A stretch of DNA of 64,000 bases from Terriglobia bacterium (GTDB lineage Bacteria; Acidobacteriota; Terriglobia; Bryobacterales; UBA6623): NCBI GenBank assembly GCA_009841225.1, contig VXMF01000036.1, positions 195,825 to 259,824 of the forward strand, written 5' to 3'. A model generated the notes under the pieces. That model was not told the DNA's origin and ran no database searches. It saw only the letters and a list, made by a program, of their open reading frames with translations. Below, in pieces: positions 54,701 to 61,695 of this stretch. How positions within the stretch are numbered: position 1 is the stretch's first letter; each line of letters opens with the position of its first letter. A program made the position numbers and the translations under genes.

Positions 54701-54811
54701 GCCAGCCGGATCAAGGACAACACCGATGATCCGGCCCTTGTGGGCGTTTGTCTGGGCGGAGAGCGAGCCGATGCAGATCACCAGCAGGAGCACTTGGCGA
54801 GCGAGAATCAT
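51770..54811 (-). CDS. Oar-like TonB-dependent receptor with carboxypeptidase-regulatory-like domain
   Basis: This is a 1013-residue outer-membrane protein with a signal peptide (MILARQVLLLVICIGSLSAQ). Residues about 28-110 are a carboxypeptidase-regulatory-like beta-sandwich (GRIIGVVLDPAGASVAEAQV, TLVNDTTGVV, GEFQSSSVDPGSYTIRAE). A plug domain follows (about 120-240: IRDLPINGRRFQDFALLTPT, GINANVMVDGTDYNQPFFGG, YGRSSGGILNAITKGGTN), then a large beta-barrel ending with the C-terminal Phe of outer-membrane barrels (QIGARFFF). This layout is the acidobacterial counterpart of SusC/Oar receptors; substrates are probably oligosaccharides or peptides. No SusD-like partner is present. Confidence 0.9.
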   Translation of the reverse strand: MILARQVLLLVICIGSLSAQTNAHKGRIIGVVLDPAGASVAEAQVTLVNDTTGVVRALRSNRAGEFQSSSVDPGSYTIRAETEGFARASIEAVVVSVGTTVQVDITLQIEETRTEIDVTASLIDPSQSTSDNIVNATAIRDLPINGRRFQDFALLTPTVQVDRQRGQLSFVGQRGINANVMVDGTDYNQPFFGGIRGGERSNFVITVPQSAIREFQAVSAGYTAEYGRSSGGILNAITKGGTNKVRADAFHQVRGRDMGAEDPFGEKVLETLRQSGGSVGGPLVRNQAFFFAALERQGADTPRLVEFPRLLRASRDAGPEAFDLYRSLEEPFESTNDAWAFTPRVDLHLRGSQTLTFRYNASSATALNTSTTGNPRRSRTNRAVSNNGTEKSGVQYFTGQLTSLLTPAWTNELRVTATREERPRLNNASVPLIQSTIGRFGARSFLPTTQQDTRLQLNNAVSVTSGSHSVKLGVDFNGLTASQNFGFHQFGRFILFGSDVDEHLDCLSAGGQLANRFDCAGLYLRQVGNLYTAMQQSQLALFITDSWRVSRRITLNYGLRWEAQNNPDPQATNSDLVARVRGADLPFGRTDPAVIPDATDQVMPRFGFAYRPFSKSDRTVLRGSFGIYYAATPLLLMSDPVNNFRATPGNLSLALPTTEETVYQQFHAAGIDLNQIPLGEMPVFSVEDVQRVAGGGTDPFAGAQPITFADDYRNPRSVSFTAGIDHEVTSDFVAGAVFQHVNTANLQRNKDFNLPLPTVRAGDLARIPYINGRNRPISSLGSVTVRESSARSLYRGVTISAKYRPRSSLQWEGFYTWSQTFSDDDNERSATGFGYNDPFALGSDYGPANQDIQHQFTSNAVLTLPLGITWSGIARITSGPPINPVAGRDLNGDRSSWGDRGMSAPGVFLGRNAFRNRGLRNFDMRVMKSFPLTERARVQLSAELFNAFDMDNVEFGGFNTVFGPGLDLGTGEAIGPQPNFMRLRDDDGSYDRGNRQIPSVSPLQLQIGARFFF

Positions 54812-55077
54812 GAACGTACCTACGCGGCTCGTAATGTCGGTATGGGCTGGAGAACGGGCGGGCCAGCCCAGAACAGTTCTAACCTAACGAAGTCCTAGTG
54901 TCCCATCAGAAACGCCTCCAGAGCAACGCGCGGTCTGCTCGCATCGTGCGAGGCGCAGCGAGAGACGATCCTCCGCCGATCACGCTGTAGTCGCCCATTC
55001 CGTGCCACATAGAGGAATCCGGCGACGGAATGGGTAGGCGGCAAGGGTCCGGCGTTCTCGGGAGCGGCTGGCTCGGC

Positions 55078-55083
55078 TATACT
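55078..55083 (+). promoter_or_regulatory. Candidate -10 box TATACT for the methyltransferase gene
   Basis: CTCGGCTATACT ends 5 nt before the ATG at 55089, with only CAGCC between. This is the shortest spacing seen in the window, predicting a leaderless mRNA. Confidence 0.5.
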
Positions 55084-55088
55084 CAGCC

Positions 55089-55820
55089 ATGGCCGAATAC
55101 GACTCGATCGCCTCCGGGTACAGCGACTCCAAGCGGCTGCCCTTCCGAGACCATATCGAACGCTACACGCTCTTCCGGACGCTCGGCGACATTCGGGGCG
55201 CCCACGTGCTGGACCTTGCGTGCGGAGATGGCTTCTACACCCGACTGCTCAAGGAAGCGGGCGCTTCGTCCGCAACCGGAGTGGACCTCTCGGCTGAGAT
55301 GATCCGCTTGGCGGAGGAGAGCGAGCGCCAGCGGCCGCTCGGATGCTCGTATGTCCGAGCTGATGCTGCCGATTTCAGGCCTTCCGAGCCCGTCGACGTT
55401 GTGGTAGCCGCGTTCCTGCTTAACTACGCAAGGACCCGGGAAGAACTCGTCCGTCTCTGCCGTGTGTGCCGGGAGTCTCTGCGGCCCGGCGGACGGTTCG
55501 TGGGCTTGAACGACAATCCGCTTGTTGCCCCCGGCGGATCGGGCAACTGCCTCAAGTACGGGTTTGATCGACGCTCCGACGGCCTCCCACTTCGCGACGG
55601 AGACCCGATCTACTACGTGTTTCCGGCGGCAGATGGGAGTTCGTTCAGCTTCACGAACTACTACCATTCCCCAGCGACCTACCAGGCCGCGTTCCGCGAC
55701 GCTGGATTCCGGGACTTTCGCTGGGTGCCGGTCGCGCTCGACCCCGCGCAGGCTGGAGACCCCTTCTGGGGCGACTTCATGCGGAGCCCGCCGATCACCG
55801 CGTTCTCGGCCGAGCCGTAG
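55089..55820 (+). CDS. Class I SAM-dependent methyltransferase
   Basis: This is a 243-residue cytoplasmic methyltransferase. Motif I VLDLACGDGFYTRLL lies at 40-54, with the acidic loop end GVDLSAEM for the SAM ribose, motif II YVRADAADFRPSEPVDVVVA, and motif post-II LRPGGRFVGLNDNP. The start MAEYDSIASGYSDSK and the sequence between motifs resemble UbiE/ToxA-like small-molecule methyltransferases. The substrate cannot be told. It is isolated between two TonB receptor genes on the opposite strand, and its stop faces the end of the second one. Confidence 0.85.
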   Translation: MAEYDSIASGYSDSKRLPFRDHIERYTLFRTLGDIRGAHVLDLACGDGFYTRLLKEAGASSATGVDLSAEMIRLAEESERQRPLGCSYVRADAADFRPSEPVDVVVAAFLLNYARTREELVRLCRVCRESLRPGGRFVGLNDNPLVAPGGSGNCLKYGFDRRSDGLPLRDGDPIYYVFPAADGSSFSFTNYYHSPATYQAAFRDAGFRDFRWVPVALDPAQAGDPFWGDFMRSPPITAFSAEP

Positions 55821-55966
55821 AGGGCCGAGGCCCGCGCCCGCGACCTCCGCGCGGCCCCCCCAGCGGCTGGGACGGGCCTACGTGCCTAGACGCGCGCCGG
55901 ACAAGTGGCACGCCTCCACGGCGTTGCGGCGCGGGTGCGCCAGTTCCTCCCCTGACTGCCAAGGCG

Positions 55967-58900
55967 TTAGAACGTGAACCTGAGGACAAGATGGATCTCT
56001 CTCGCGTGACTGTCGTAGACCTGATCCGGTCGATCGAACAGCCGGTGGCCGGGAATCAGATTGTTGCGCGTGTCTCGAGACGCCACTGCTCGCGTGCTGT
56101 TCAAAGAGCCAGGCGTGTACTGCGGATGGTTCAGCGCGTTGTAGAAGGCGGCCCGAAACTCGATGGCCTTGGATTCACCGACCGAGAATCGCTTGCTGAC
56201 GCTCACGTCGAAGTTGTTGATCCCTCTCAGCGGCAGAGTGTTGCGACCACCGTCGGGATGGACGCCGGCCCCGGCCTTGACGTAGCGAGCATTCGGGTTG
56301 TCCGCGAGGTATCCGACTACGTCGCCGGCACTGTTCATTAGCGCGGTCACGTCGCTGCCCGTGCGGTCCGCACCCCGCGGGTTCACCACGACCCTGTCGG
56401 TGGCGCCGTCTAGATTCCGGTTGGAGTCGAGCCCGCTTTGGACCGTGGCGTACTGGGGCGACTCTGCTGTGTACATGCCGGATAGCACCCAGTTGCCCAG
56501 CAGGTTCTTGCGGAACCATCGCGTGGAATTCGTGTACCACGGCACCTCGTAGACCCAGGCCACCGTGAATCGGTGGGTGCGGTCAAGAAACGAGCGTGCT
56601 CGCTCGGCGCGCATGTCTTGGAAGTCCTGCGGTCGTCGCGGGGAAAGCAGCGTAGAGAACAGATCGGCGGTGCTGTCGTCGATGTTCTTGCTCCAGGTGT
56701 AGGCACAGACAAACTGCAGTCCGTTGGAGAACCTTCGCTTTGCCTCCAGTGCGAGCCCGTGGTAGATCGAATTGCCGCGATTCGGGAACGAGAAGATGAA
56801 CGGGCTAAATCCCGCCTCGGCGAATACCGGCAGGGAGAACGATTCCGCGTCGATGTCTGCGAGGGTCAAACTGAGCGTGTCCAGCTCCGACTGGGTCGGC
56901 CGCTCGTAGAACGTGGGTAGCGAACGCTGGGGGGTCGCCCTTGCTGCGAGCGGAAGAATGCTCTGCGTGAACAGGCGGACTCCGCGAGTGCCGAGATAGC
57001 GGGCCGAGACGGTGTAGTCACGCGCCAATACCTGTTCGATCCCGAAGTTCCACTGCATCGAATAGGGGAGATGCTGGTGCTGTATGTAGGTAGACGTCAG
57101 TGAACGGGCCGCTGCTTCGTCAAGTTCGTCCGGCCTCTGATCGGGTCGGATGCCGCCGTTGGCAAGGTAATTCGGCGTATCGACGGTAGGGTCGCCCCGA
57201 AACGTATTCTCCACTTGGGGCGGCTTGCTTAGCTGTCCTAGGTTCGTGAAATACGAGTCGTAGGCGATCCCGAATCCGGCCCGGATGACCGTGCTGCCCT
57301 GAGAGCCAGGGGAGTAAGCCAGTCCGGCTCTCGGCGCGAAGTTGAGCTTCTGCGCTCTCGGCTCGCCGAACGTCAGCACTCCGGGCACGCTCGATAGGGC
57401 GTTGAGGCGTTGTTGCTTGTCCCCGTACGGCACGCCCTTGTACTCGTGTCGCAAGCCGAGCGTGAGCGTGAGGTTCCGCAGGATCCTTGTCTCGCTGCTC
57501 ACGTACCAGTACAGCTCGGTGTTGTTGCCGTGGTAGATGCCGCCACCCGTGTTGCGCTCTGCTTGGATGTCCGGGCTTAGGTCGAGCAGAAAGCGCTCTA
57601 GGGTGGAGTAGTTGTAGTCGCCGCGCTGGCGTTGCACGAAAAGATCCGAGGAGATGTTCCGCCTTGCATCGACACCGAACCGCAGGGTGTGGCGCCCTCG
57701 GATGAACGTGGTGTTGTTCACGAGCTGGTAGGTGTTCTGCGCATCGCTCTGGGGTGCGACCTCGTACGGGCCGATCTGAATGTCGAGATCCTGCTCGATC
57801 GTGATGTTCGGGAAAGAGTCGAGCCCTGGAAACTCGAAGTCCCCTGCGGGAATGTCAGAGGCAGAGCGGCTGAATCCGAGTCGCGTCTCGTTAAACCAAC
57901 GCGGTGAAAAGGCCCGGAAGTACGACAGCGTCGCGAGCTGCCGGCTGCCCGTGCTCTTGCTTATGAAGGTCGGCAGGTCCGGGGCAGTTCCGGGGTCGAG
58001 GGCGTCGCTCGCGTTGCGGACCGTGCGAAACCGCAACTGGTCGCCCCCCTTGCGGTTGTAGTCGACGCTGACCAGCCAAGTGTGGTTGTTTTGGTACGTC
58101 GGCACATTGATCGGCAGCACGCCGATAGGAACCTCCTCACCCAGTACCGCCGCGGTGCCGGTGGCGGCGGGAGCGGGCGGGACGTATCGCTTCAACACGT
58201 CGCGGTTCGTGCTCGACAGCCCTTGGATGCGGTCCAGGATTGCGTAACCCTCGGCCGTTGGCGAGGAGAACGGCCGTCCCGGGGTGGAAGCTTGGCCGAC
58301 GGGATTTCGCTGGTACGTCCCGAAGTAGAAGAGCCGGTTCCTGATGACGGGCCCTCCGACGGTGGCACCGAAGCGGTTGTCGTCAAGGCGCGGCTTCTCA
58401 GTGATGCCGCGCCGCTTGTTGGACTGGTCCAGCGCGTTCAGCGTGCGGTTCGCGAAGTACTCGTAAAGGGAGCCGTGGACATCGTTGCTCCCGCTGCGGA
58501 CCACCGTGTTGAACTGGCCTCCGGTGGAGCGGCCGAATTCCGCGCCGTACTGGTTCTGCAGCAACGAGAATTCCGCCACCGCCTCGTTCGGCACGTCCAC
58601 GACGCGCCCCGTGACGCCCTTGTGGTTGTTGTCGACGCCCTCGATCATGAAGTTGTTGTTGCGCGGCCGCTGGCCGCCAATCGAGGGGCCTTCGCCCAGG
58701 CCCGTGCCGCCGCTGGAAGCGACGCCCGCGCCCTGTAGCGAGAGGTTCAGCACGCCTAGGGCAAGGTCCGAACTCGGGCTGTAGAGCGCTTGGCGGGAGT
58801 CGAACGAACCGCCAACCGTAGAGGTGGTCGTATCGATCTGCGCCGAGGCGGCGGTGACCTCGACCTCCGTTTGCACCTCGCCGACTTCAAGGGTCAGGTT

Positions 58901-59239
58901 CACGGTGCTCGCGCGGTTGAGCGCGACGGCGATGCCGGACAGCATCGCAGGGGCGAAGCCTTCCGCCTCCGCCGACAGCGTGTAGTCGCCGACGGGCAGG
59001 TTGTTGAAGCGGTATGCGCCGAGTTCGTCGGTCTGCTGGTCCCAGCTCACCCCGGTATTGACGTTTGTGACTGTTACGGTCGAGCTGGGAATCGACGCGC
59101 CGGTTTGATCCAGCACGCTGCCGAGGAGGTGGCCGTCCGTCGCTTGGCCCAGGATGGAGTTCGGTGCCGTCAGTAGCAATACGATCGACAGCAGCGCCAG
59201 ACGTGCGATTTTCGTCGTTGCGAATGCAGGTGTGTGCAC
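55967..59239 (-). CDS. Oar-like TonB-dependent receptor with carboxypeptidase-regulatory-like domain
   Basis: This is a 1090-residue outer-membrane protein. I start it at the GTG at 59239 (HTPAFATTKIARLALLSIVL; the signal ends near ILGQ), because longer readings run through the tRNA gene. Residues about 37-120 are the regulatory-like domain (GSVLDQTGASIPSSTVTVTN, YRFNNLPVGDYTLSAEAEGF). The plug contains NNNFMIEGVDNNHKGVTGRV and YGAEFGRSTGGQFNTVVRSG; the barrel runs to a terminal VLRFTF. It is a paralogue of the receptor at 51770-54811 with the same domain order but low barrel identity. It follows tRNA-Val by 37 nt on the same strand with no visible terminator, so the two may share a transcript. 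Start choice is uncertain because no ribosome-binding site is clear. Confidence 0.88.
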   Translation of the reverse strand: MHTPAFATTKIARLALLSIVLLLTAPNSILGQATDGHLLGSVLDQTGASIPSSTVTVTNVNTGVSWDQQTDELGAYRFNNLPVGDYTLSAEAEGFAPAMLSGIAVALNRASTVNLTLEVGEVQTEVEVTAASAQIDTTTSTVGGSFDSRQALYSPSSDLALGVLNLSLQGAGVASSGGTGLGEGPSIGGQRPRNNNFMIEGVDNNHKGVTGRVVDVPNEAVAEFSLLQNQYGAEFGRSTGGQFNTVVRSGSNDVHGSLYEYFANRTLNALDQSNKRRGITEKPRLDDNRFGATVGGPVIRNRLFYFGTYQRNPVGQASTPGRPFSSPTAEGYAILDRIQGLSSTNRDVLKRYVPPAPAATGTAAVLGEEVPIGVLPINVPTYQNNHTWLVSVDYNRKGGDQLRFRTVRNASDALDPGTAPDLPTFISKSTGSRQLATLSYFRAFSPRWFNETRLGFSRSASDIPAGDFEFPGLDSFPNITIEQDLDIQIGPYEVAPQSDAQNTYQLVNNTTFIRGRHTLRFGVDARRNISSDLFVQRQRGDYNYSTLERFLLDLSPDIQAERNTGGGIYHGNNTELYWYVSSETRILRNLTLTLGLRHEYKGVPYGDKQQRLNALSSVPGVLTFGEPRAQKLNFAPRAGLAYSPGSQGSTVIRAGFGIAYDSYFTNLGQLSKPPQVENTFRGDPTVDTPNYLANGGIRPDQRPDELDEAAARSLTSTYIQHQHLPYSMQWNFGIEQVLARDYTVSARYLGTRGVRLFTQSILPLAARATPQRSLPTFYERPTQSELDTLSLTLADIDAESFSLPVFAEAGFSPFIFSFPNRGNSIYHGLALEAKRRFSNGLQFVCAYTWSKNIDDSTADLFSTLLSPRRPQDFQDMRAERARSFLDRTHRFTVAWVYEVPWYTNSTRWFRKNLLGNWVLSGMYTAESPQYATVQSGLDSNRNLDGATDRVVVNPRGADRTGSDVTALMNSAGDVVGYLADNPNARYVKAGAGVHPDGGRNTLPLRGINNFDVSVSKRFSVGESKAIEFRAAFYNALNHPQYTPGSLNSTRAVASRDTRNNLIPGHRLFDRPDQVYDSHAREIHLVLRFTF

Positions 59240-59276
59240 AGGAATTACTCGGGACCCCAGACCAGTCGCTGACCCT

Positions 59277-59353
59277 TGGTGGGCGGCACTGGACTCGAAC
59301 CAGTGGCCTCCTGCTTGTAAGGCAGGCGCTCTAACCAACTGAGCTAGCCGCCC
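59277..59353 (-). tRNA. tRNA-Val(UAC)
   Basis: On the minus strand a 77-nt cloverleaf can be folded. The acceptor stem GGGCGGC pairs with GCCGCCC, the D arm contains GCTCAGTTGGTTAGAGC, the anticodon stem CCTGC/GCAGG encloses the loop CTTACAA with anticodon TAC, and the T arm ACTGGTTCGAGTCCAGT is perfect. The discriminator is A and the CCA end is encoded (59279-59277). The anticodon UAC reads valine codons. It lies directly upstream of a TonB receptor gene and downstream of a 300-nt gene-poor stretch with HicAB beyond. Confidence 0.97.
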
Positions 59354-59653
59354 CGGGGATGGCGAGGGGCAGTCTTGCCGTCACAACCTGGGAAGATCGT
59401 GGTCGCGGTACGGCCTACCCCTTTCCAGTCTGACAGATAGGGGACGATCCTGTTTCCGTTCGAGGTCCAACGTGCGATAGTCGCACGCTCTGTTCGAGTA
59501 GACTGACTCGGCGGGGCGGATGGGTGATCCGAAAAAACGATCATCGGTCCGATCTGAGCACAATTCGGCTCTTGCAGGCGGGAACGACCGTATCTGTAGA
59601 GGCCCGCAGCATACCGTGCGATTGATCATACAGAAATACCTAAATATTCGCAC
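59354..59653. other. 300-nt gene-poor region between tRNA-Val and hicA
   Basis: No plausible gene was found. A perfect 7-bp hairpin CGTGCGA-TAG-TCGCACG lies at 59470-59486; it is not followed by a T-run on either strand. The right end (59620-59670) is AT-rich and carries the hicA start region. Confidence 0.4.
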
Positions 59654-59659
59654 TTGATG

Positions 59660-59665
59660 TATATT
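59660..59665 (+). promoter_or_regulatory. Candidate -10 box TATATT for hicAB
   Basis: TATATT ends 9 nt before the ATG at 59675 in an AT-rich stretch. Because of the local composition a chance match is more likely here than elsewhere. Confidence 0.3.
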
Positions 59666-59674
59666 TATATGCAC

Positions 59675-59860
59675 ATGGAGACCGTGACCAGTCGAATTAG
59701 GCGTCGGCTGATTCGAGATGGCTGGTACTTGTCGCGGCATGGCATGAATCACGACATCTATCGTCATCCCACAATTCGCGGGATCATCACTCTGCCGCGC
59801 CACCAGCGCGTGTCGGCGGGTGTTGCCGCGTCGATCGCCAAGAAAGCAGGCTGGTCCTGA
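59675..59860 (+). CDS. hicA: HicA toxin (mRNA interferase)
   Basis: This is a 61-residue double-stranded-RNA-binding-like toxin. The core RLIRDGWYLSRHGMNHDIYR matches HicA, in which the His of the GSHH-like loop is catalytic (here GMNHD), followed by IRGIITLPRHQRVSAGVAAS and IAKKAGWS. It would cleave mRNA. I prefer the ATG at 59675, giving METVTSRIRRRLIRDGW; ATG and TTG codons at 59654, 59657 and 59669 would add 2-7 residues. hicB follows after 16 nt. Confidence 0.82.
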   Translation: METVTSRIRRRLIRDGWYLSRHGMNHDIYRHPTIRGIITLPRHQRVSAGVAASIAKKAGWS

Positions 59861-59876
59861 CAGGAGGAATCTGGTC

Positions 59877-60263
59877 ATGAAGCGATATCCCGCACTGATC
59901 GACGGCGAGAAAGGGGCGTACGGCGTCACGTTTCCAGATCTGCCTGGAATTGTCGCGATGGGCTCGACGATCGAAGAAGCAATGGCACATGCCGAGGAGG
60001 CTCTGCGCGATTACGCAATTGAGGCTAGTAAGGACGGTTCCGTCCTAAAGCCGCCGACTGCCATAGAGAACGTTGAGGCCCCACATGGCCACACGCTGGT
60101 CTCGGTCCCCCTGATCGCCCTTACCGGTCGAAGTGTCCGCGCGAACCTCTCGTTGGATGAGGGAGTCGCCGAGTTCATCGACACGGAGGCGCGTCGGCGC
60201 AAGATGACGCGAACGGCATATGTCGAATGGATGGCCCGGCGAATCGCGCAAATGGGGGGGTGA
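59877..60263 (+). CDS. hicB: HicB antitoxin
   Basis: This is a 128-residue protein from the ATG at 59877, preceded by AGGAGG at ideal spacing. The N-terminal half is a degenerate RNase H-like fold (MKRYPALIDGEKGAYGVTFP, DLPGIVAMGSTIEEAMAHAE), the HicB hallmark that binds HicA. The C-terminal half (VRANLSLDEGVAEFIDTEAR, RRKMTRTAYVEWMAR) looks like a ribbon-helix-helix DNA-binding domain for autorepression. Toxin-first order is usual for hicAB. Confidence 0.85.
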   Translation: MKRYPALIDGEKGAYGVTFPDLPGIVAMGSTIEEAMAHAEEALRDYAIEASKDGSVLKPPTAIENVEAPHGHTLVSVPLIALTGRSVRANLSLDEGVAEFIDTEARRRKMTRTAYVEWMARRIAQMGG

Positions 60264-60385
60264 AGACTATCCGAATATGCAGGCATACTTAGACCGCGCG
60301 CACGCGATGGCGAGAACCTGCTGCGGGCGGCGTCGGCCAACTTCCCACCCCATCCGGAGGCAACACCTCGCGGCCGCCTCCGTGC

Positions 60386-60391
60386 TAACCT
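60386..60391 (+). promoter_or_regulatory. Candidate -10 box TAACCT for the second Gfo/Idh/MocA gene
   Basis: TAACCT ends 7 nt before the ATG at 60399, with TTTTCCTG region and no ribosome-binding site between. Confidence 0.25.
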
Positions 60392-60398
60392 TTTCCTG

Positions 60399-61595
60399 AT
60401 GTCCAACTTGATTCAACGGCGCACGTTCTTCAGCGCAGCGGCAGCGTTCACCGCTGCTTCCTACGGTCGCATCCTCGGGGCCAACGAGAAGGTCAACATG
60501 GGCCTGATCGGCTGTGGCGGCCGCGGCCGGGGTGTGCTGCGGAGCTTCATAGCGAATCCGAATGTGAATGCTACTGCGCTGTGCGACGTGTTCAGCGCTC
60601 GCATCGACGAGGCGGCCCAGATCGCACCTAACGCCAAGGGCTACAAGGCGCACGAGGATCTGCTCGCCGCCAACGACGTTGACGCGGTCCTGATCGCCAC
60701 TCCCGACCACTGGCATGCCGGCACCTGCGTTGACGCCGCCAATGCCGGCAAGGACATCTACTGTGAGAAGCCGCTCACGCTGCGGATCGAGGAAGGCCCC
60801 CAGATCGTAAAGGCCGTGCGCCTCAATGAGCGCGTGTGCCAAGTGGGCATGCAGCAGCGCTCGGCGAAGCACTACCTGATGGCCAAGGAGAAGTTCTTCG
60901 ATTCGGGCAAGATCGGCAAGGTCACGTTGGCGCGGACTTGGTGGCACGGCAACGGTGCCCACCTGCGTCCGTTTCCAGAGCAGTACACCGAGCAGCCGTC
61001 GAACCTCGACTGGGGACGCTTCCTCGGCCCGGTGTCGTGGCGCGATTACGATCCGAAGCAGTACTTCAACTTCCGAGCCTACCTAGAGTACGGCGGCGGG
61101 CAGATTACCGACCTCTTCACCCACTGGATCGACGCCGTCCACCTGTTCATGGGCCAGGACGACCCGGTCGCGGCCGTGGCATCCGGCGGCATCTACCACT
61201 ACAAGGACGGGCGCACCGCTCCCGACACGATCAACTGCCTGCTCGACTACCGCGGAGAGTGGACAGCCACGTTCGAGGGCACTCTGGCTCCGGGCCTGCG
61301 CGGTGCGGGTGTGGAGGTGATCGGAACCGAAGGCCGGTTGTGGATCACACGGGGCCGCTACGAGTGGTACTTGCCCCGTCAGGACGAGCCGGCCGAAGTC
61401 CAAGAGGCGATCGGCAACATGACGCAGGATCATGTCGATAACTTCATCGACTGCGTCAAGAGCCGCGAGCGGCCTAACGGAGACGTGTGGGTCGGCCACC
61501 GGTCCGCGCAGGCTTCCCACTTGGGCAACATCGCGTACCTGCAGAAGCGGCGGCTGAAGTTCGACCCGGACCGCGAAGAGATCCTGCCGCTCTAA
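60399..61595 (+). CDS. Tat-exported Gfo/Idh/MocA family oxidoreductase
   Basis: This is a 398-residue protein with a Tat signal (IQRRTFFSAAAAFTAAS). The Rossmann fold has VNMGLIGCGGRGRGVL with G-x-G-x-x-G, then VLIATPDHWHAGTCVDAANA and the YCEKPLTLRIEEG motif (EKP near 127). The C-terminal domain has TWWHGNGAHLRPFP, WGRFLGPVSWRDYDPKQYF and GGGQITDLFTHWIDAVHLFM, a group common in Planctomycetota and Acidobacteriota. The reaction is NAD(P)-dependent oxidation of a sugar or polyol hydroxyl; the substrate is unknown. It is shorter than the family member at 15598-16971 and has a distinct substrate domain. Confidence 0.88.
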   Translation: MSNLIQRRTFFSAAAAFTAASYGRILGANEKVNMGLIGCGGRGRGVLRSFIANPNVNATALCDVFSARIDEAAQIAPNAKGYKAHEDLLAANDVDAVLIATPDHWHAGTCVDAANAGKDIYCEKPLTLRIEEGPQIVKAVRLNERVCQVGMQQRSAKHYLMAKEKFFDSGKIGKVTLARTWWHGNGAHLRPFPEQYTEQPSNLDWGRFLGPVSWRDYDPKQYFNFRAYLEYGGGQITDLFTHWIDAVHLFMGQDDPVAAVASGGIYHYKDGRTAPDTINCLLDYRGEWTATFEGTLAPGLRGAGVEVIGTEGRLWITRGRYEWYLPRQDEPAEVQEAIGNMTQDHVDNFIDCVKSRERPNGDVWVGHRSAQASHLGNIAYLQKRRLKFDPDREEILPL

Positions 61596-61695
61596 ACGGC
61601 ATTTCGCGACAGGGATCCTGATCGCCGCCCTGATGTTCACCAAGAGGGAGCGGGTTCGGAGATGAACTCCGCCCGCGGGCGTCCGTCTGCGGGTC

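Noticed and set aside
59240..59338. N-terminal extension of the second TonB receptor reading through tRNA-Val
   Set aside because: The residues are a translation of the tRNA sequence. The signal peptide begins only after the GTG at 59239.
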